A stretch of 62,559 bases of DNA, from positions 1 to 62,559 of the forward strand of contig CALAJT010000012.1 of assembly GCA_937923145.1 (NCBI GenBank), in the 5' to 3' direction. Under the pieces are notes generated by a model. It ran no database searches. It was not told the origin of the DNA and was given only the letters and a program-made list of their open reading frames with translations. Made by a program: the position numbers and the translations under genes. This document shows, piece by piece, positions 43,827 to 53,258 of the stretch. Source of the stretch: an uncultured Rubritalea sp. Its GTDB lineage: Bacteria; Verrucomicrobiota; Verrucomicrobiia; Verrucomicrobiales; Akkermansiaceae. Every line of letters starts with the position of its first letter. The stretch's first letter is position 1.

Positions 43827-45296
43827 ATGGAAAATTCAAGCTCAATTAGGTCTAAAGTAATGCTTTTTTCAGCAGGACAAATGCTTTCACGTTTCATCAG
43901 TATTGGAGTCTTGATGGCTATGGCTCGCATGCTAGATAAGTCTGAACTAGCTTCGTATAGACAAGTCTTCTTAGCGATTCATCTTATGTCTACCCTGATG
44001 TGCTTGGGAATAAATCAAGGGATTAGCTATATACTCCCAGTCGAAAAAATAAGGGTCAGGGGACGGATTGCTGATGCAGTATTCGTATTGGGTTTGATGG
44101 GAATACTTTATGCTATTGCGATAGCCTGTGGAGGAAACCAATGGATAGCTGAAAGATTTAATAATCCTAAATTAGCCAAGTTACTACTTTGGATGATACC
44201 TTTTATGCTGGTGCATCTACCAGGATTAATCATTGATCCTGTTCTCGTAGCAATAGGACAGTCTAAGAAAGCTATTGTATTTGAAGTATCGAAACAACTA
44301 GTTTTAGGAATTTGTACTATTATACCGCTACTTTTATGGCAGAATCTAGAAGCGCCATTAATTGGTAACATGGTAGCGTTTGTTATTATGAGTGTGGCAG
44401 GTATAAGGCTAATGTATCGTGCAAGCGGCTCAGAAAGTTCAAATCCATATCCATCTACCACTGGTATTAAAGAGCTCATATTTTGTTCTGTCCCACTTGC
44501 ATTTGCTGGATTAGCGACTGCATTAGAAAATCAATTAGATCAAATTATAGTTGCGAATTTATGCTCACCACTTGTATTTGCGGAATACTCATTAGGAGCT
44601 AAAGAAATCCCTCTCATAGGAGTCATCACCAGTTCAATAATGGCTATTTTGGTAGTTGAATTGAGAAAGTCGGTTGCTGTTGATAACTTAGATAGAGCAA
44701 TAGATTTGTTTCGTAAATGCGCAGTCAAGTCATCCATAATTTTACTACCCGCAATGCTCTTTTTTTACGTGAATGCAGAAAACTTCATGATTTTCATGTA
44801 TACTTCTGAGTATACTCAAAGCTCTATACCATTTAAAATTTATTTATTAACTATGCCGTTAAGAACAGTGATTTTTATATCATTATTAACAGCTTTAGGT
44901 GAACAAAAGAAGATTATGTGGTGTGCTGTCGTAAGTTTAATTTTAAATGGATCGCTAAGCGTGTATTTAGTTGGAGAATATGGAAGTGCTGCTGCTGCTG
45001 CTTGGGTTACTGTTGGAGTAATGTATTTATTCTCTCTACCCATTTACTTAAAGATCATTAAAAATCGTTCAGGTAAGACTTTTATGGCAGTTATACCACT
45101 ATTGCATTTTCTAAAAATTGTCCTCCTGTGGACACCTGTAGTGTTACTAATGGTCTTGGTCAATAACTGGATGAATACAGGTCCCAACATTAAGTTATTT
45201 CTAAATTTAGCAATAGCAGGTGTTTATGGGGCATGGCGATTTAATGGTGAGTTGTATAGTTTTGATCAATTGAAAAAACGATTCATTAAAAGGTAA
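43827..45296 (+). CDS. Wzx-like polysaccharide flippase (MOP superfamily)
   Basis: 489 residues, about twelve to fourteen hydrophobic helices over the whole length. The N-terminus SSIRSKVMLFSAGQMLSRFISIGVL is typical of Polysacc_synt flippases. It moves lipid-linked repeat units across the inner membrane. The 117-bp gap before it holds a short direct repeat (AATTTGACT twice, about 43770-43790). The protein is AT-rich in its coding and has a conspicuous GCTGCTGCTGCT run (Ala x4). Confidence 0.9.
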   Translation: MENSSSIRSKVMLFSAGQMLSRFISIGVLMAMARMLDKSELASYRQVFLAIHLMSTLMCLGINQGISYILPVEKIRVRGRIADAVFVLGLMGILYAIAIACGGNQWIAERFNNPKLAKLLLWMIPFMLVHLPGLIIDPVLVAIGQSKKAIVFEVSKQLVLGICTIIPLLLWQNLEAPLIGNMVAFVIMSVAGIRLMYRASGSESSNPYPSTTGIKELIFCSVPLAFAGLATALENQLDQIIVANLCSPLVFAEYSLGAKEIPLIGVITSSIMAILVVELRKSVAVDNLDRAIDLFRKCAVKSSIILLPAMLFFYVNAENFMIFMYTSEYTQSSIPFKIYLLTMPLRTVIFISLLTALGEQKKIMWCAVVSLILNGSLSVYLVGEYGSAAAAAWVTVGVMYLFSLPIYLKIIKNRSGKTFMAVIPLLHFLKIVLLWTPVVLLMVLVNNWMNTGPNIKLFLNLAIAGVYGAWRFNGELYSFDQLKKRFIKR

Positions 45297-45350
45297 CGAG
45301 GTAAAAGCAAAATCTTAATCAGTGTCATAGAAAGCACTAGACTTTAAGCA

Positions 45351-46238
45351 ATGAATTATAAAATAAAACACTGGTATGGTAGAATAGGGAATAACCTTTT
45401 CCAAGTATGTAACGCTATCCATGCAGCTAAAAAAACTAAAGGAATATTTGAGTTAGATCTTACGCATTCTTTCATAGCTCCCTGTATACATGACTTTTCA
45501 GAAGAGAGTGATAATAAAGTAGAAAAAGAAGATACCTTTGTCTCGGAATTCTTTTGGTTGAAAAAGGAACTGCCAAATATAGAATCTCCTAGCTGGGCAG
45601 CTTATAGAAGTCTGTTTCTAGATCATGTTTCTGAGGATTTGTATAGTAAATTAGGTAACGAGAAAAATCCTATAGATTTAGTTATTCATGTTAGATCAGG
45701 AGATGTTTTTGGCAAGTTGTTCAATAAAATGGGTTTATTGGCTGAGACTAGAGCGCTATTGAGGGCAGTTTGGAGGAAATTACAAAATAAGTCTTATGTG
45801 CATCCAGGATATCCGCAGCCCCCGCTAGCCTTCTATGAGTTAATTTTAAACTCTAGGCATTGGGAGAATGTAGTGCTAGTAGCGGAGGATAAGAGGAATC
45901 CAGTGATAGATAAAATTCTGCAGAGATATCCCAATGTTAAGTATAAAAAACAAAACTTTGAAGCTGATCTAGAGGTCGTATTACATGCTAAAAATCTAGT
46001 GATTGGACAAGGAGCGTTCGGACTAGCACTTGCTTTGGCTAATCGTCATATTGAAGGACTTTTTTGTCCTACCAATGCGTGGGACTTGAACGGTTTGATT
46101 TTATCTGGAAAAGTAGCAGATATAAATTTTTATGCTTATGAAATGAGAAACTATCTCTATGATGAACCATGGACTGCATCGAGAAAGCAAAAACAATTAA
46201 TGGTAAGCTATGACATAGCTAACATTCGTAAAGCTTAG
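45351..46238 (+). CDS. Fucosyltransferase-like glycosyltransferase (GT11-like, tentative)
   Basis: 295 residues, soluble. The N-terminus YKIKHWYGRIGNNLFQVCNAI matches the start of GT11-type enzymes (G-x-x-x-G-N-x-x-F-Q). VIHVRSGDVFG is the H-x-R-x-G-D GDP-binding motif of GT11/GT23/GT37-type fucosyltransferases, followed by PPLAFYELI and LVIGQGAFGLALALA. Since GDP-fucose is made a few genes upstream, an alpha-fucosyltransferase is the natural call. The length and middle diverge from GT11, so the linkage is open. Confidence 0.75.
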   Translation: MNYKIKHWYGRIGNNLFQVCNAIHAAKKTKGIFELDLTHSFIAPCIHDFSEESDNKVEKEDTFVSEFFWLKKELPNIESPSWAAYRSLFLDHVSEDLYSKLGNEKNPIDLVIHVRSGDVFGKLFNKMGLLAETRALLRAVWRKLQNKSYVHPGYPQPPLAFYELILNSRHWENVVLVAEDKRNPVIDKILQRYPNVKYKKQNFEADLEVVLHAKNLVIGQGAFGLALALANRHIEGLFCPTNAWDLNGLILSGKVADINFYAYEMRNYLYDEPWTASRKQKQLMVSYDIANIRKA

Positions 46239-46322
46239 TGAGGCTCTAGTAGAGAGATAATATAGTCCTTGTTTTTCTTAATAACTTAAATTAAAAAGTA
46301 AATAGCAATAAAACCAAAAATA

Positions 46323-46809
46323 ATGATAAAGCTATTAAAATCAGTACTCAAAAAAATACTACCAGAATCTTTTTATATGGCTCAGAAACGCCGTGTGGAG
46401 ATACAGAGATTCAAGGAATGGACGCCGGACGATGATAAACGTCTTTCGTTTTATCGACAATTTATTGACCCAGATGACATCGTTTTTGATGTGGGTGCAA
46501 ACATGGGAAACAGATCAAAAATTTTCTCTAAATTAGGAAAAAAAGTCGTTGGAGTAGAGCCGCAAAGTTATTGCAGGTCTATCTACTCCTGTGAAAGCAT
46601 TATCATTAGAGTTTGCTCCGGAATATATAGAGAGCACATTTAAATGTATAGACCACCTAGGTAAATTAGGTAATTATACATACCAGCTAAGCATGGGAGA
46701 GTCTATGGAGTTTTACTTACCTGATTGGGTTACTGCAGAGAAAGCAAAGGAGCAATTACGTAAAGTTCCCACTAGTTCTTGCGGTGATATATATGCACGA
46801 TTATCTTAA
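46323..46809 (+). pseudogene. FkbM-family methyltransferase with internal deletion and frameshift
   Basis: The 5' part reads DDIVFDVGANMGNRSKIFSKLG and KKVVGVEPQ, the first SAM-binding motifs of FkbM methyltransferases. It then loses frame at about 46565. A second frame, from about 46561 to the TAA at 46809, reads KVIAGLSTPVKALSLEFAPEY, then IESTFKCIDHLGKLG and PTSSCGDIYARLS, the C-terminal end of the same family. About 100 residues that normally lie between V-E-P-Q and G-L-S-x-P-V-K are missing, so roughly 300 bp has been deleted. No repeat is visible at the junction. The product cannot work as a methyltransferase. It may have methylated a glycan sugar of this locus. Confidence 0.85.
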
Positions 46810-46980
46810 TTTGTATTAACGTGGTTTGTATTTAGTTACTTTAGGTTACTTGATTCCAAATAAGCATATATTGATATAATACATAGTGTAATTACAAATA
46901 AAATTTAAATTAGAAATAAAAGAACACCTTGTATTTATGAGGTATTCATAATAGTAGCAGCAAATTAGCATGAATAAATA

Positions 46981-48480
46981 ATGAACAAATCTTCCCACCT
47001 TCTAATCACTATTATCGTCCTAGCTTTTGCTGTCTACGGTATAATAGATGTTTTGACCACCAGAGGAAGTTCATTAGGACGAATATTTACGTATCTCACG
47101 GTATTTATGTTTTTACTATCTTTCTCTAAGCCTCTTTCTGGTCTCTATATGCTATTACCTGTAAGTTGCACTTTAGATTTGATGAAGCGTCTGATGATAG
47201 TCTTCGGGCATCCAACCGAGATGCAGCTAGCTGTTCTAATGGCAATGCCTATTTTGATTGTAGCTGGAGCCACATTGGGTGTTGCTATGTCAGGGGTGTT
47301 TGGAAGCCGTAGACTAAGTAGAACAAACTGGAGAGTATTCATTTTTTGTGCTATTATTGGCTTACTGACTGTTGTGGGTATGTTAGCGGCTGGTTCTGAT
47401 GGCTTTGGTTTGAGATCTATTGGACACGCTCTAAACCAAGCTACATATACATTTTTAATATTCTTAGTACCAATACTTTTGGATACGGTGGAAAAGAGAA
47501 GAAAGTATCTATATTATAGTATTATACTACTTATATTTGTTGCTCTTTATATGCTTAAACACTCCTACTTTGGCCTCGCAAAATTTGAGGAAGATTATCT
47601 CTGGTCTGGCTTAACACAAGAAGTACGCATATTCTTTCATGATGGAGACGCTAGAAGATATTTTTCTACATTAAGTAGTGCCGCAGTTGTATGCATGTTG
47701 CTAAGTGTAAATGCGACTATGGCATTATTCCTTATTAAAAAAGAAGGTAAAAGTAAAACCGCACATGGAGTATTTATAGCGATTACAATTGCGATACTTC
47801 TCTATTTTGCCTCTGCTTTAACCCTGACTAAAACTGGTCTAATATGTGGATTTGCGTCATTAATCGCTTACTTTAGCTTTGGTGGATACTTACGCACCAA
47901 ATTATTATATGTTGTGGCTATCAGTGTCTTTTTGATAGCATGTTTTACTTCTAAGTATATTATTAAGCATGATCTACTTCGTGAATGGCAAGGGTTCATA
48001 TCAGAAGAAGTTGTATCATCTGAGGGAGCTAGTGTAGATAGAGCTCTAAATCTTACAACTATGTATGATAGATTGAATGGTTGGGAAAAAATATCGCGAC
48101 CTTGGATATTCCCGTTATTCGGCACTATCTTCGGAGGTGAGGTAGTGGATGATGAAGGAGATATTAATTTAGCGTTCTCTCACGACTTTATTGTAACTTG
48201 GTTAGCAAGGTTAGGCTGGGTTCCATTTATAGTAGTTATGATAATGGTTACCATTCTAATGAGACAAATTCATAAGTATCAATTTTCAATTGATACGAAG
48301 AGTGTCGAATTTAAAATTGTTAGAGTGAGTCTAGCTTGTGCAGCAGGCTTGTCTCTAGGAGCTGTAGCAAATGCAGCACAGTTTGCTGTTTTCCCCGTAA
48401 ATTTCTTTTTTTACTTGTGGATTGGAATGGCAGTAGGAACTTTGATAAAAGCTAGAGAGTCACGCTTTATAGAAGCTTAA
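46981..48480 (+). CDS. Wzy-like polysaccharide polymerase / O-antigen ligase-like membrane protein
   Basis: 499 residues with about eleven or twelve hydrophobic helices and one large periplasmic loop (about 325-395) containing SSEGASVDRALNLTTMYDRL and GWEKISRPWIFPLFG. That arrangement is typical of Wzy/WaaL-type polymerases, which have little conserved sequence. It would join repeat units flipped by the Wzx-like protein. The 171-bp gap before it is AT-rich with no feature I can support. A second, TPR-bearing member is at 59205-61442. Confidence 0.75.
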   Translation: MNKSSHLLITIIVLAFAVYGIIDVLTTRGSSLGRIFTYLTVFMFLLSFSKPLSGLYMLLPVSCTLDLMKRLMIVFGHPTEMQLAVLMAMPILIVAGATLGVAMSGVFGSRRLSRTNWRVFIFCAIIGLLTVVGMLAAGSDGFGLRSIGHALNQATYTFLIFLVPILLDTVEKRRKYLYYSIILLIFVALYMLKHSYFGLAKFEEDYLWSGLTQEVRIFFHDGDARRYFSTLSSAAVVCMLLSVNATMALFLIKKEGKSKTAHGVFIAITIAILLYFASALTLTKTGLICGFASLIAYFSFGGYLRTKLLYVVAISVFLIACFTSKYIIKHDLLREWQGFISEEVVSSEGASVDRALNLTTMYDRLNGWEKISRPWIFPLFGTIFGGEVVDDEGDINLAFSHDFIVTWLARLGWVPFIVVMIMVTILMRQIHKYQFSIDTKSVEFKIVRVSLACAAGLSLGAVANAAQFAVFPVNFFFYLWIGMAVGTLIKARESRFIEA

Positions 48481-48574
48481 ATTACTTTTTTAGACGAAAA
48501 ACTATTGGTATCTCTCACCAGTACTAAGCGTTAATTCTTAATTCGTGAGATTAGTCTCATAAAATTTATAGCCC

Positions 48575-49741
48575 ATGAAAATTGTTTATATATCCAGTTC
48601 TGCTTTTACAGATTTAGATTTTTCTTATGTAGCTGCGCAAGGAGAGAACGTAGAGCTCTATTTTATTTTGGATCTCTATCCTAAACTACGTAAAGCTGCA
48701 GCTTTAAATGTGGCAAACCCTATTGAAGAGGCTAAAATTATTCCAATCGAAGATTATTCGGATTTTGATAATCTATCCCCACTTTATAAACATGCGAAAT
48801 GTTATGTGTTAAATCGAACCCATAATAAGCCATGGCATCTATCAAATTTAAAGCTTCAGGGCAGTTTAAATAAACTGATTAGGAGTATAAATCCGGATCT
48901 TGTTCATTTCAATAATTACATACCATTGTCTCATTTCTACTTATTTTTTAATAGAGTTAAAAAGTTAGTTAGTATACATGATCCTTTTCCACATTCTGGT
49001 GAAGAACATTATTACAATGCCCCTAAAGCTAGGCTTATTCGTTTTTTGAATAATAAGCTGATGAAAAATCATCTTTTGTATAACGATATACAGCTTGAAA
49101 CTTACAGGGAGGCTTTTGGCTTACATAAAACTAATATATTGACGTCTTCTCTAGGAGCATACGAATATCTGGATTATATCCCATCTCAGCCTGTAATGAA
49201 TGATGGAATAGATATTCTTTTTTTTGGAAGAATGTCTCCATATAAAGGATTAGACATTTTGTTAGAATCTTGTGATGAGCTCAGTAGTAAAGGCTACAAA
49301 TTCTCGCTTACCATAGCGGGGTCTGGTGATATGGGAGTCACTTTAGACAATTACAAATTAGAAAATGTTGATGTGAATGTGCTGAATAGATTTGTGACAG
49401 GAGAAGAGTTAGCGGGTATGCTTAAAGCATGTAAATTCGTAGTCTGCCCTTACAAAGATGCAACCCAGAGTGGTGTTGTTATGTCAGCCTACGCTCTGTG
49501 TAAGCCCGTAGTGGCAAGCGATGTAGGTGGATTTAGTGAGTATATTATTGAGGGTGAGACAGGACTTTTAGTGGAGCCGTCTAATAGTAAAGAACTAGCT
49601 TCTGCCATAGAAAAGTTACTGACTTCTCCTGAGCTTCAGGAAACGATGTCTGAAAATGTTAGGCAGCTGTATTATGAAGGAAAGAAGAGCTGGAAAGAGA
49701 TTGCAAAACGGATGTTAACCCATTATGAAACTTTGATTTAA
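48575..49741 (+). CDS. Family 4 glycosyltransferase (GT-B)
   Basis: 388 residues. N-terminal MKIVYISSSAFTDLDFSYVAAQG; a C-terminal GT4 domain with DILFFGRMSPYKGLDILLESCDEL, YKFSLTIAGSGDMG, and the donor-site stretch VVCPYKDATQSGVVMSAYALCKPVVASDVGGFSEYI. The first Glu of the usual E-x7-E is replaced (ATQSGVVMSAY), seen in some GT4 members. Cytoplasmic assembly of the repeat unit. Its last base is the first base of the MBOAT gene, so the two are translationally coupled. Confidence 0.88.
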   Translation: MKIVYISSSAFTDLDFSYVAAQGENVELYFILDLYPKLRKAAALNVANPIEEAKIIPIEDYSDFDNLSPLYKHAKCYVLNRTHNKPWHLSNLKLQGSLNKLIRSINPDLVHFNNYIPLSHFYLFFNRVKKLVSIHDPFPHSGEEHYYNAPKARLIRFLNNKLMKNHLLYNDIQLETYREAFGLHKTNILTSSLGAYEYLDYIPSQPVMNDGIDILFFGRMSPYKGLDILLESCDELSSKGYKFSLTIAGSGDMGVTLDNYKLENVDVNVLNRFVTGEELAGMLKACKFVVCPYKDATQSGVVMSAYALCKPVVASDVGGFSEYIIEGETGLLVEPSNSKELASAIEKLLTSPELQETMSENVRQLYYEGKKSWKEIAKRMLTHYETLI

Positions 49742-51174
49742 TGAATTTCAATTCTTTAGAATTTGGAGTGTTATTATTAGTAACTTTTGCATTATACTAT
49801 TTACCCACAACTAGGTATAGGCAATGGCAGGTGTTGGTTTTATTGGTAGCGAGTGCATTTTTTTATGCATGGAACGACTTTAAGTTGATCTATTTACTCG
49901 CGTTTTCGTGTGTGCTTAATGCTGTTGCTACCGAGAGAATTATCACTTGGAAGTTTAAACGTGATAATGATAAAAAAGCCTTACAGTGGCTTCGCTGGAC
50001 AGTATTAATCAATCTAGCATTATTGGTTTTCTTTAAATATGCCATGTTTTTAGCAGGTTTAATACCTGGTTTAGCAACAAACACACTAGCGACTATACCC
50101 CTGCCAGTTGGGATTTCATTTTATACTTTCCAAGGAATTAGTTTGGTAGTCGACACTTACAGAAGAGACTTCAAGCAAGTGCAGTTAGATGAACTAGCTA
50201 GCCAAGGTAAAGGTCGACTTAGAAGTATTTTTGATTTGTCTTTTTATATCAGTTTCTTTCCGCAGTTAGTTGCTGGACCTATTGTAAAGGCGAGAGAGTT
50301 TGTTGGGCAGATAGGTGTCAAATACTTCACAGATGTCGCTTGGGTTTATGCTATAAAAAGTTTGATTCTGGGTTATTTTTTAAAGACTGTAATTGCTGAT
50401 CATTTAGCAGAAAATACTATCGTTCTTACAATCCCTTGGATAACAAGCCTCTCATCGTTGGACTTGACAGTATTATTATATAGTTATTCGTTTCAGATCT
50501 TTGCAGATTTTGCAGGCTATTCACTGATCGCTATAGGTTTAGCAGCTCTATTTGGTTATAAGCTGCCGATTAACTTTAATTTCCCATACTTAGCGACTAG
50601 TATTACCGAGTTCTGGCGTAGGTGGCATATTTCTCTCTCCAGCTGGCTTAGAGACTATTTATATATTCCATTAGGTGGTAACCGTAAAGGTAGTGGTAGG
50701 ACATATATTAATCTATGTATTGTTATGTTTTTAGGCGGTTTATGGCACGGAGCAGCTTGGAAATACTTACTATGGGGAGCATTACACGGTGTGTTTTTAG
50801 CATTAGAGAGATTGCTAGGTGGTAAATCAAAACAGAGAACCAAATTACGAGCAGTATTAGGCTGGTTTTATACTTTCCATGTGGTGACCTTACTTTGGCT
50901 GACATTCTTAATGCCAGATATAACTCAGATTAAACTCTACTTCGAAGGCTTTACGAGTGGCGCATCGTCTCACGCATCTTTAATTTTCAGCTGTTTATTA
51001 TTTGGTGTATGGGTGATCGTTTATCATGTTGTAGCATGGTTCAATGAGCATAAGCCAATTTTCATGAGTCGCAGTAAAGGAGGAATGCTCGAAGGTATAA
51101 TCTATGGGGTAATGCTTTATATGGTGCTGACAAATTTCGGACCACCTCAAGAGTTTATTTATTTTCAGTTTTAA
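49741..51174 (+). CDS. MBOAT-family O-acyltransferase (AlgI-like)
   Basis: 477 residues, about ten to twelve helices. AlgI-type signatures: PVGISFYTFQGISLVVDTYRRD, SFYISFFPQLVAGPIVKAREF, FWRRWHISLSSWLRDYLYIPLGGNR, and the catalytic His region MFLGGLWHGAAWKYLLWGALHG. The first three are close to AlgI/DltB relatives that pass acyl (usually acetyl) groups across the inner membrane to a polysaccharide. The next gene encodes an SGNH-like protein, the usual partner. It overlaps the preceding GT4 gene by one base. Confidence 0.95.
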   Translation: MNFNSLEFGVLLLVTFALYYLPTTRYRQWQVLVLLVASAFFYAWNDFKLIYLLAFSCVLNAVATERIITWKFKRDNDKKALQWLRWTVLINLALLVFFKYAMFLAGLIPGLATNTLATIPLPVGISFYTFQGISLVVDTYRRDFKQVQLDELASQGKGRLRSIFDLSFYISFFPQLVAGPIVKAREFVGQIGVKYFTDVAWVYAIKSLILGYFLKTVIADHLAENTIVLTIPWITSLSSLDLTVLLYSYSFQIFADFAGYSLIAIGLAALFGYKLPINFNFPYLATSITEFWRRWHISLSSWLRDYLYIPLGGNRKGSGRTYINLCIVMFLGGLWHGAAWKYLLWGALHGVFLALERLLGGKSKQRTKLRAVLGWFYTFHVVTLLWLTFLMPDITQIKLYFEGFTSGASSHASLIFSCLLFGVWVIVYHVVAWFNEHKPIFMSRSKGGMLEGIIYGVMLYMVLTNFGPPQEFIYFQF

Positions 51175-51182
51175 TAGTGTAG

Positions 51183-52046
51183 ATGATTACGAGATTCTCA
51201 GTTAGTTTAGTTTTTACCATATTGTTATTAGCAATGATACATCTCGGTATTATTCGCTGGGGCAAGATAGATGGCGTTAAAGAACATTCTAATTATTTTA
51301 GTAGTTTGAGTAGGATAGAAACTGCCATGAATGTCGTGACTGCAGATATAGCGATCTGCGGTTCTTCATTGAGCGGTAGATTGCCGGCTTCTGAAAATAT
51401 TATTAATTTAGGTGTAGATGGTGGGAGTGCAGGTCAGTCCCTGAACATTCTAAAGAATGGTAAATTTTCGAAGCCTAATATTATTTGTATAGAAGCCAAC
51501 AGCTTATATTCTGATACGTTAGAGCAAGAAGATAAAATAGTAGATGTAGTAAATAGTATTACCTTTAACTGGAGAAGAGGTGTTACTTTATTTCAATCAC
51601 ACAATAGGCCTACCGGGCTATTTTATAAAGTAATTCGCTCTAAATTTATGCCAAACAATCAGAGACCATCTGGTAATAATGAAGTGAAAAATATTGAAAT
51701 AGGTATCCCGAGTGAAGGATTTTCAGTTGTTGAAAATGTAGATTGGGTAAAGAAATCGAGCTTCAATAAATGTGTACAACAACTTAGACATATTAAAAAT
51801 AATGGAGTTGAAACTTTAGTGATTGTATGGATTCCAAATGGTGTGGGCAGTGGTGATCGTAAAGAATCACTTAAGAATTATGCTAAGGCGGTGGCTGGGG
51901 AGACTAGAGCTTATTTTATAGATTTAGAGGGCTTAGAAACTAATGGCTCAATACAATACTCAGATGGTGTTCATTTAAGTCCTAGCTCGGCAGAATACAC
52001 GCAGGAATGCCTATTAAATTCTATTAAGGCAATTACTTTGAAATAG
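51183..52046 (+). CDS. SGNH-like (AlgJ/AlgX/DltD-type) periplasmic partner of the MBOAT protein
   Basis: 287 residues with an N-terminal signal-anchor (about 5-25). DIAICGSSLSGRLP (near 56-69) has the block I G-S-S-x nucleophile region, and the C-terminal YSDGVHLSPSSAEY holds the block V D-x-x-H. The middle is beta/alpha, with FSKPNIICIEANSLYSD and VETLVIVWIPNG. SGNH partners of MBOAT proteins complete acyl transfer to the glycan on the periplasmic side. Similarity is limited to these motifs. Spacing of 8 bp from the MBOAT gene supports the pairing. Confidence 0.75.
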   Translation: MITRFSVSLVFTILLLAMIHLGIIRWGKIDGVKEHSNYFSSLSRIETAMNVVTADIAICGSSLSGRLPASENIINLGVDGGSAGQSLNILKNGKFSKPNIICIEANSLYSDTLEQEDKIVDVVNSITFNWRRGVTLFQSHNRPTGLFYKVIRSKFMPNNQRPSGNNEVKNIEIGIPSEGFSVVENVDWVKKSSFNKCVQQLRHIKNNGVETLVIVWIPNGVGSGDRKESLKNYAKAVAGETRAYFIDLEGLETNGSIQYSDGVHLSPSSAEYTQECLLNSIKAITLK

Positions 52047-52056
52047 TGTAAAAAAT

Positions 52057-53220
52057 ATGGAAAAGAATTTAGACATAGGAAAAGTAGTTTTGGTTACTAA
52101 TATGTTGCCTCCATACAGGATAGCTTTTTATGAGCGCCTTGCTAAAGCGACAGAATTAACAGTGATTTCAGACCGAGTTAACTCTAGGGGGCGGCAGTGG
52201 AATCAAGATTTAGAGAAATTTAAGTTTAAGTTTAAAGTCTTAAAATCTAGAGCTATCATGCTCAAGAGAAATAGAGATGATCTAGGTTATAAGAGCAAAA
52301 GACCATTTAATTTATCTTTTAAAGTATTTTCTGAGCTTAGAAGGCAGAATCCAGATGTAGTGATCACTATTGAATATGGTCTTAAAACATTATGGTCTTT
52401 ACTCTATGCTAAGCTCTATTCAAAAAAAATAGTTCTCTGGTCTGAGGGAACATTACACACAGAGGCAACTATTAATTGGATAAGGCGATTATTAAGAAAT
52501 TTCATAACGCCAAAAATTGATATGTTTTGGACCAATGGTATAGAATCTAGTGAATTAGTGAGAAGCTATGGCTCCAAAAATGAAGCGCATATTGAGGAAG
52601 GTATGACTGGAGTGAATACAGATTGGTGGATAAAGCAAGCTAGTATCTATAAAGATCAAAAATCAACTCTACGCCTGAAATTTGGCATAGAAGGTAAAGC
52701 TATACTGGTGAATGGTAGCTTAATCCCTAGAAAGGGAGTTACACAGTTACTAAGAGCATTAGATAGTTGGGATACAGATGAAACATTTAGTGTGATTTTT
52801 CTAGGTACTGGAGTGCTAGAAGAGGAAATAAGAGATTGGTTTGCTAGACAGGAGAAATTTAAATTGATCATGCCTGGATTTATAGACCCGAGTGAAATGC
52901 CGCAGTATATGGCAGCAGCAGACTGGGCGGCTTTGCCTACTTTGGATGATAACTGGCCTTTAGCAGTGCTAGAAGTTATGCTAGCCGGCTTACCTCAGTT
53001 GTTCTCACTTTATAATGGAGGCTCTGTCGATTTATGTCGATCTGGAGAGAATGGCTATATATTTGACCCCTTAAATGAAGATGGGTTTGTAGAGGCGCTT
53101 AAGAAAATTAATGCTTTAGAAACCTACAATATCCCTGATGAAATTATAAACGAGTATGCACAGAAATATTCTCCTGAATCTATGAGCCTAAGAGCTATAT
53201 CATCATTAAGATTACTCTAG
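52057..53220 (+). CDS. Family 4 glycosyltransferase (GT-B)
   Basis: 387 residues. N-terminal VVLVTNMLPPYRIAFYERLAKATE is typical of GT4 members acting on exopolysaccharides. VITIEYGLKTLWSLLYAKLY and VLWSEGT follow. The donor domain contains AILVNGSLIPRKGVTQLLRAL, FSVIFLGTGVLEEEIRDW and DWAALPTLDDNWPLAVLEVMLAGLP, in which the E-x7-E is shifted to D-N-W-P-L-A-V-L-E. It starts 10 bp after the SGNH gene. Sugar unknown. Confidence 0.88.
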   Translation: MEKNLDIGKVVLVTNMLPPYRIAFYERLAKATELTVISDRVNSRGRQWNQDLEKFKFKFKVLKSRAIMLKRNRDDLGYKSKRPFNLSFKVFSELRRQNPDVVITIEYGLKTLWSLLYAKLYSKKIVLWSEGTLHTEATINWIRRLLRNFITPKIDMFWTNGIESSELVRSYGSKNEAHIEEGMTGVNTDWWIKQASIYKDQKSTLRLKFGIEGKAILVNGSLIPRKGVTQLLRALDSWDTDETFSVIFLGTGVLEEEIRDWFARQEKFKLIMPGFIDPSEMPQYMAAADWAALPTLDDNWPLAVLEVMLAGLPQLFSLYNGGSVDLCRSGENGYIFDPLNEDGFVEALKKINALETYNIPDEIINEYAQKYSPESMSLRAISSLRLL

Positions 53221-53258
53221 TTGAGCGAAAAGTTTTACAAATCACAGTCATATAAATA

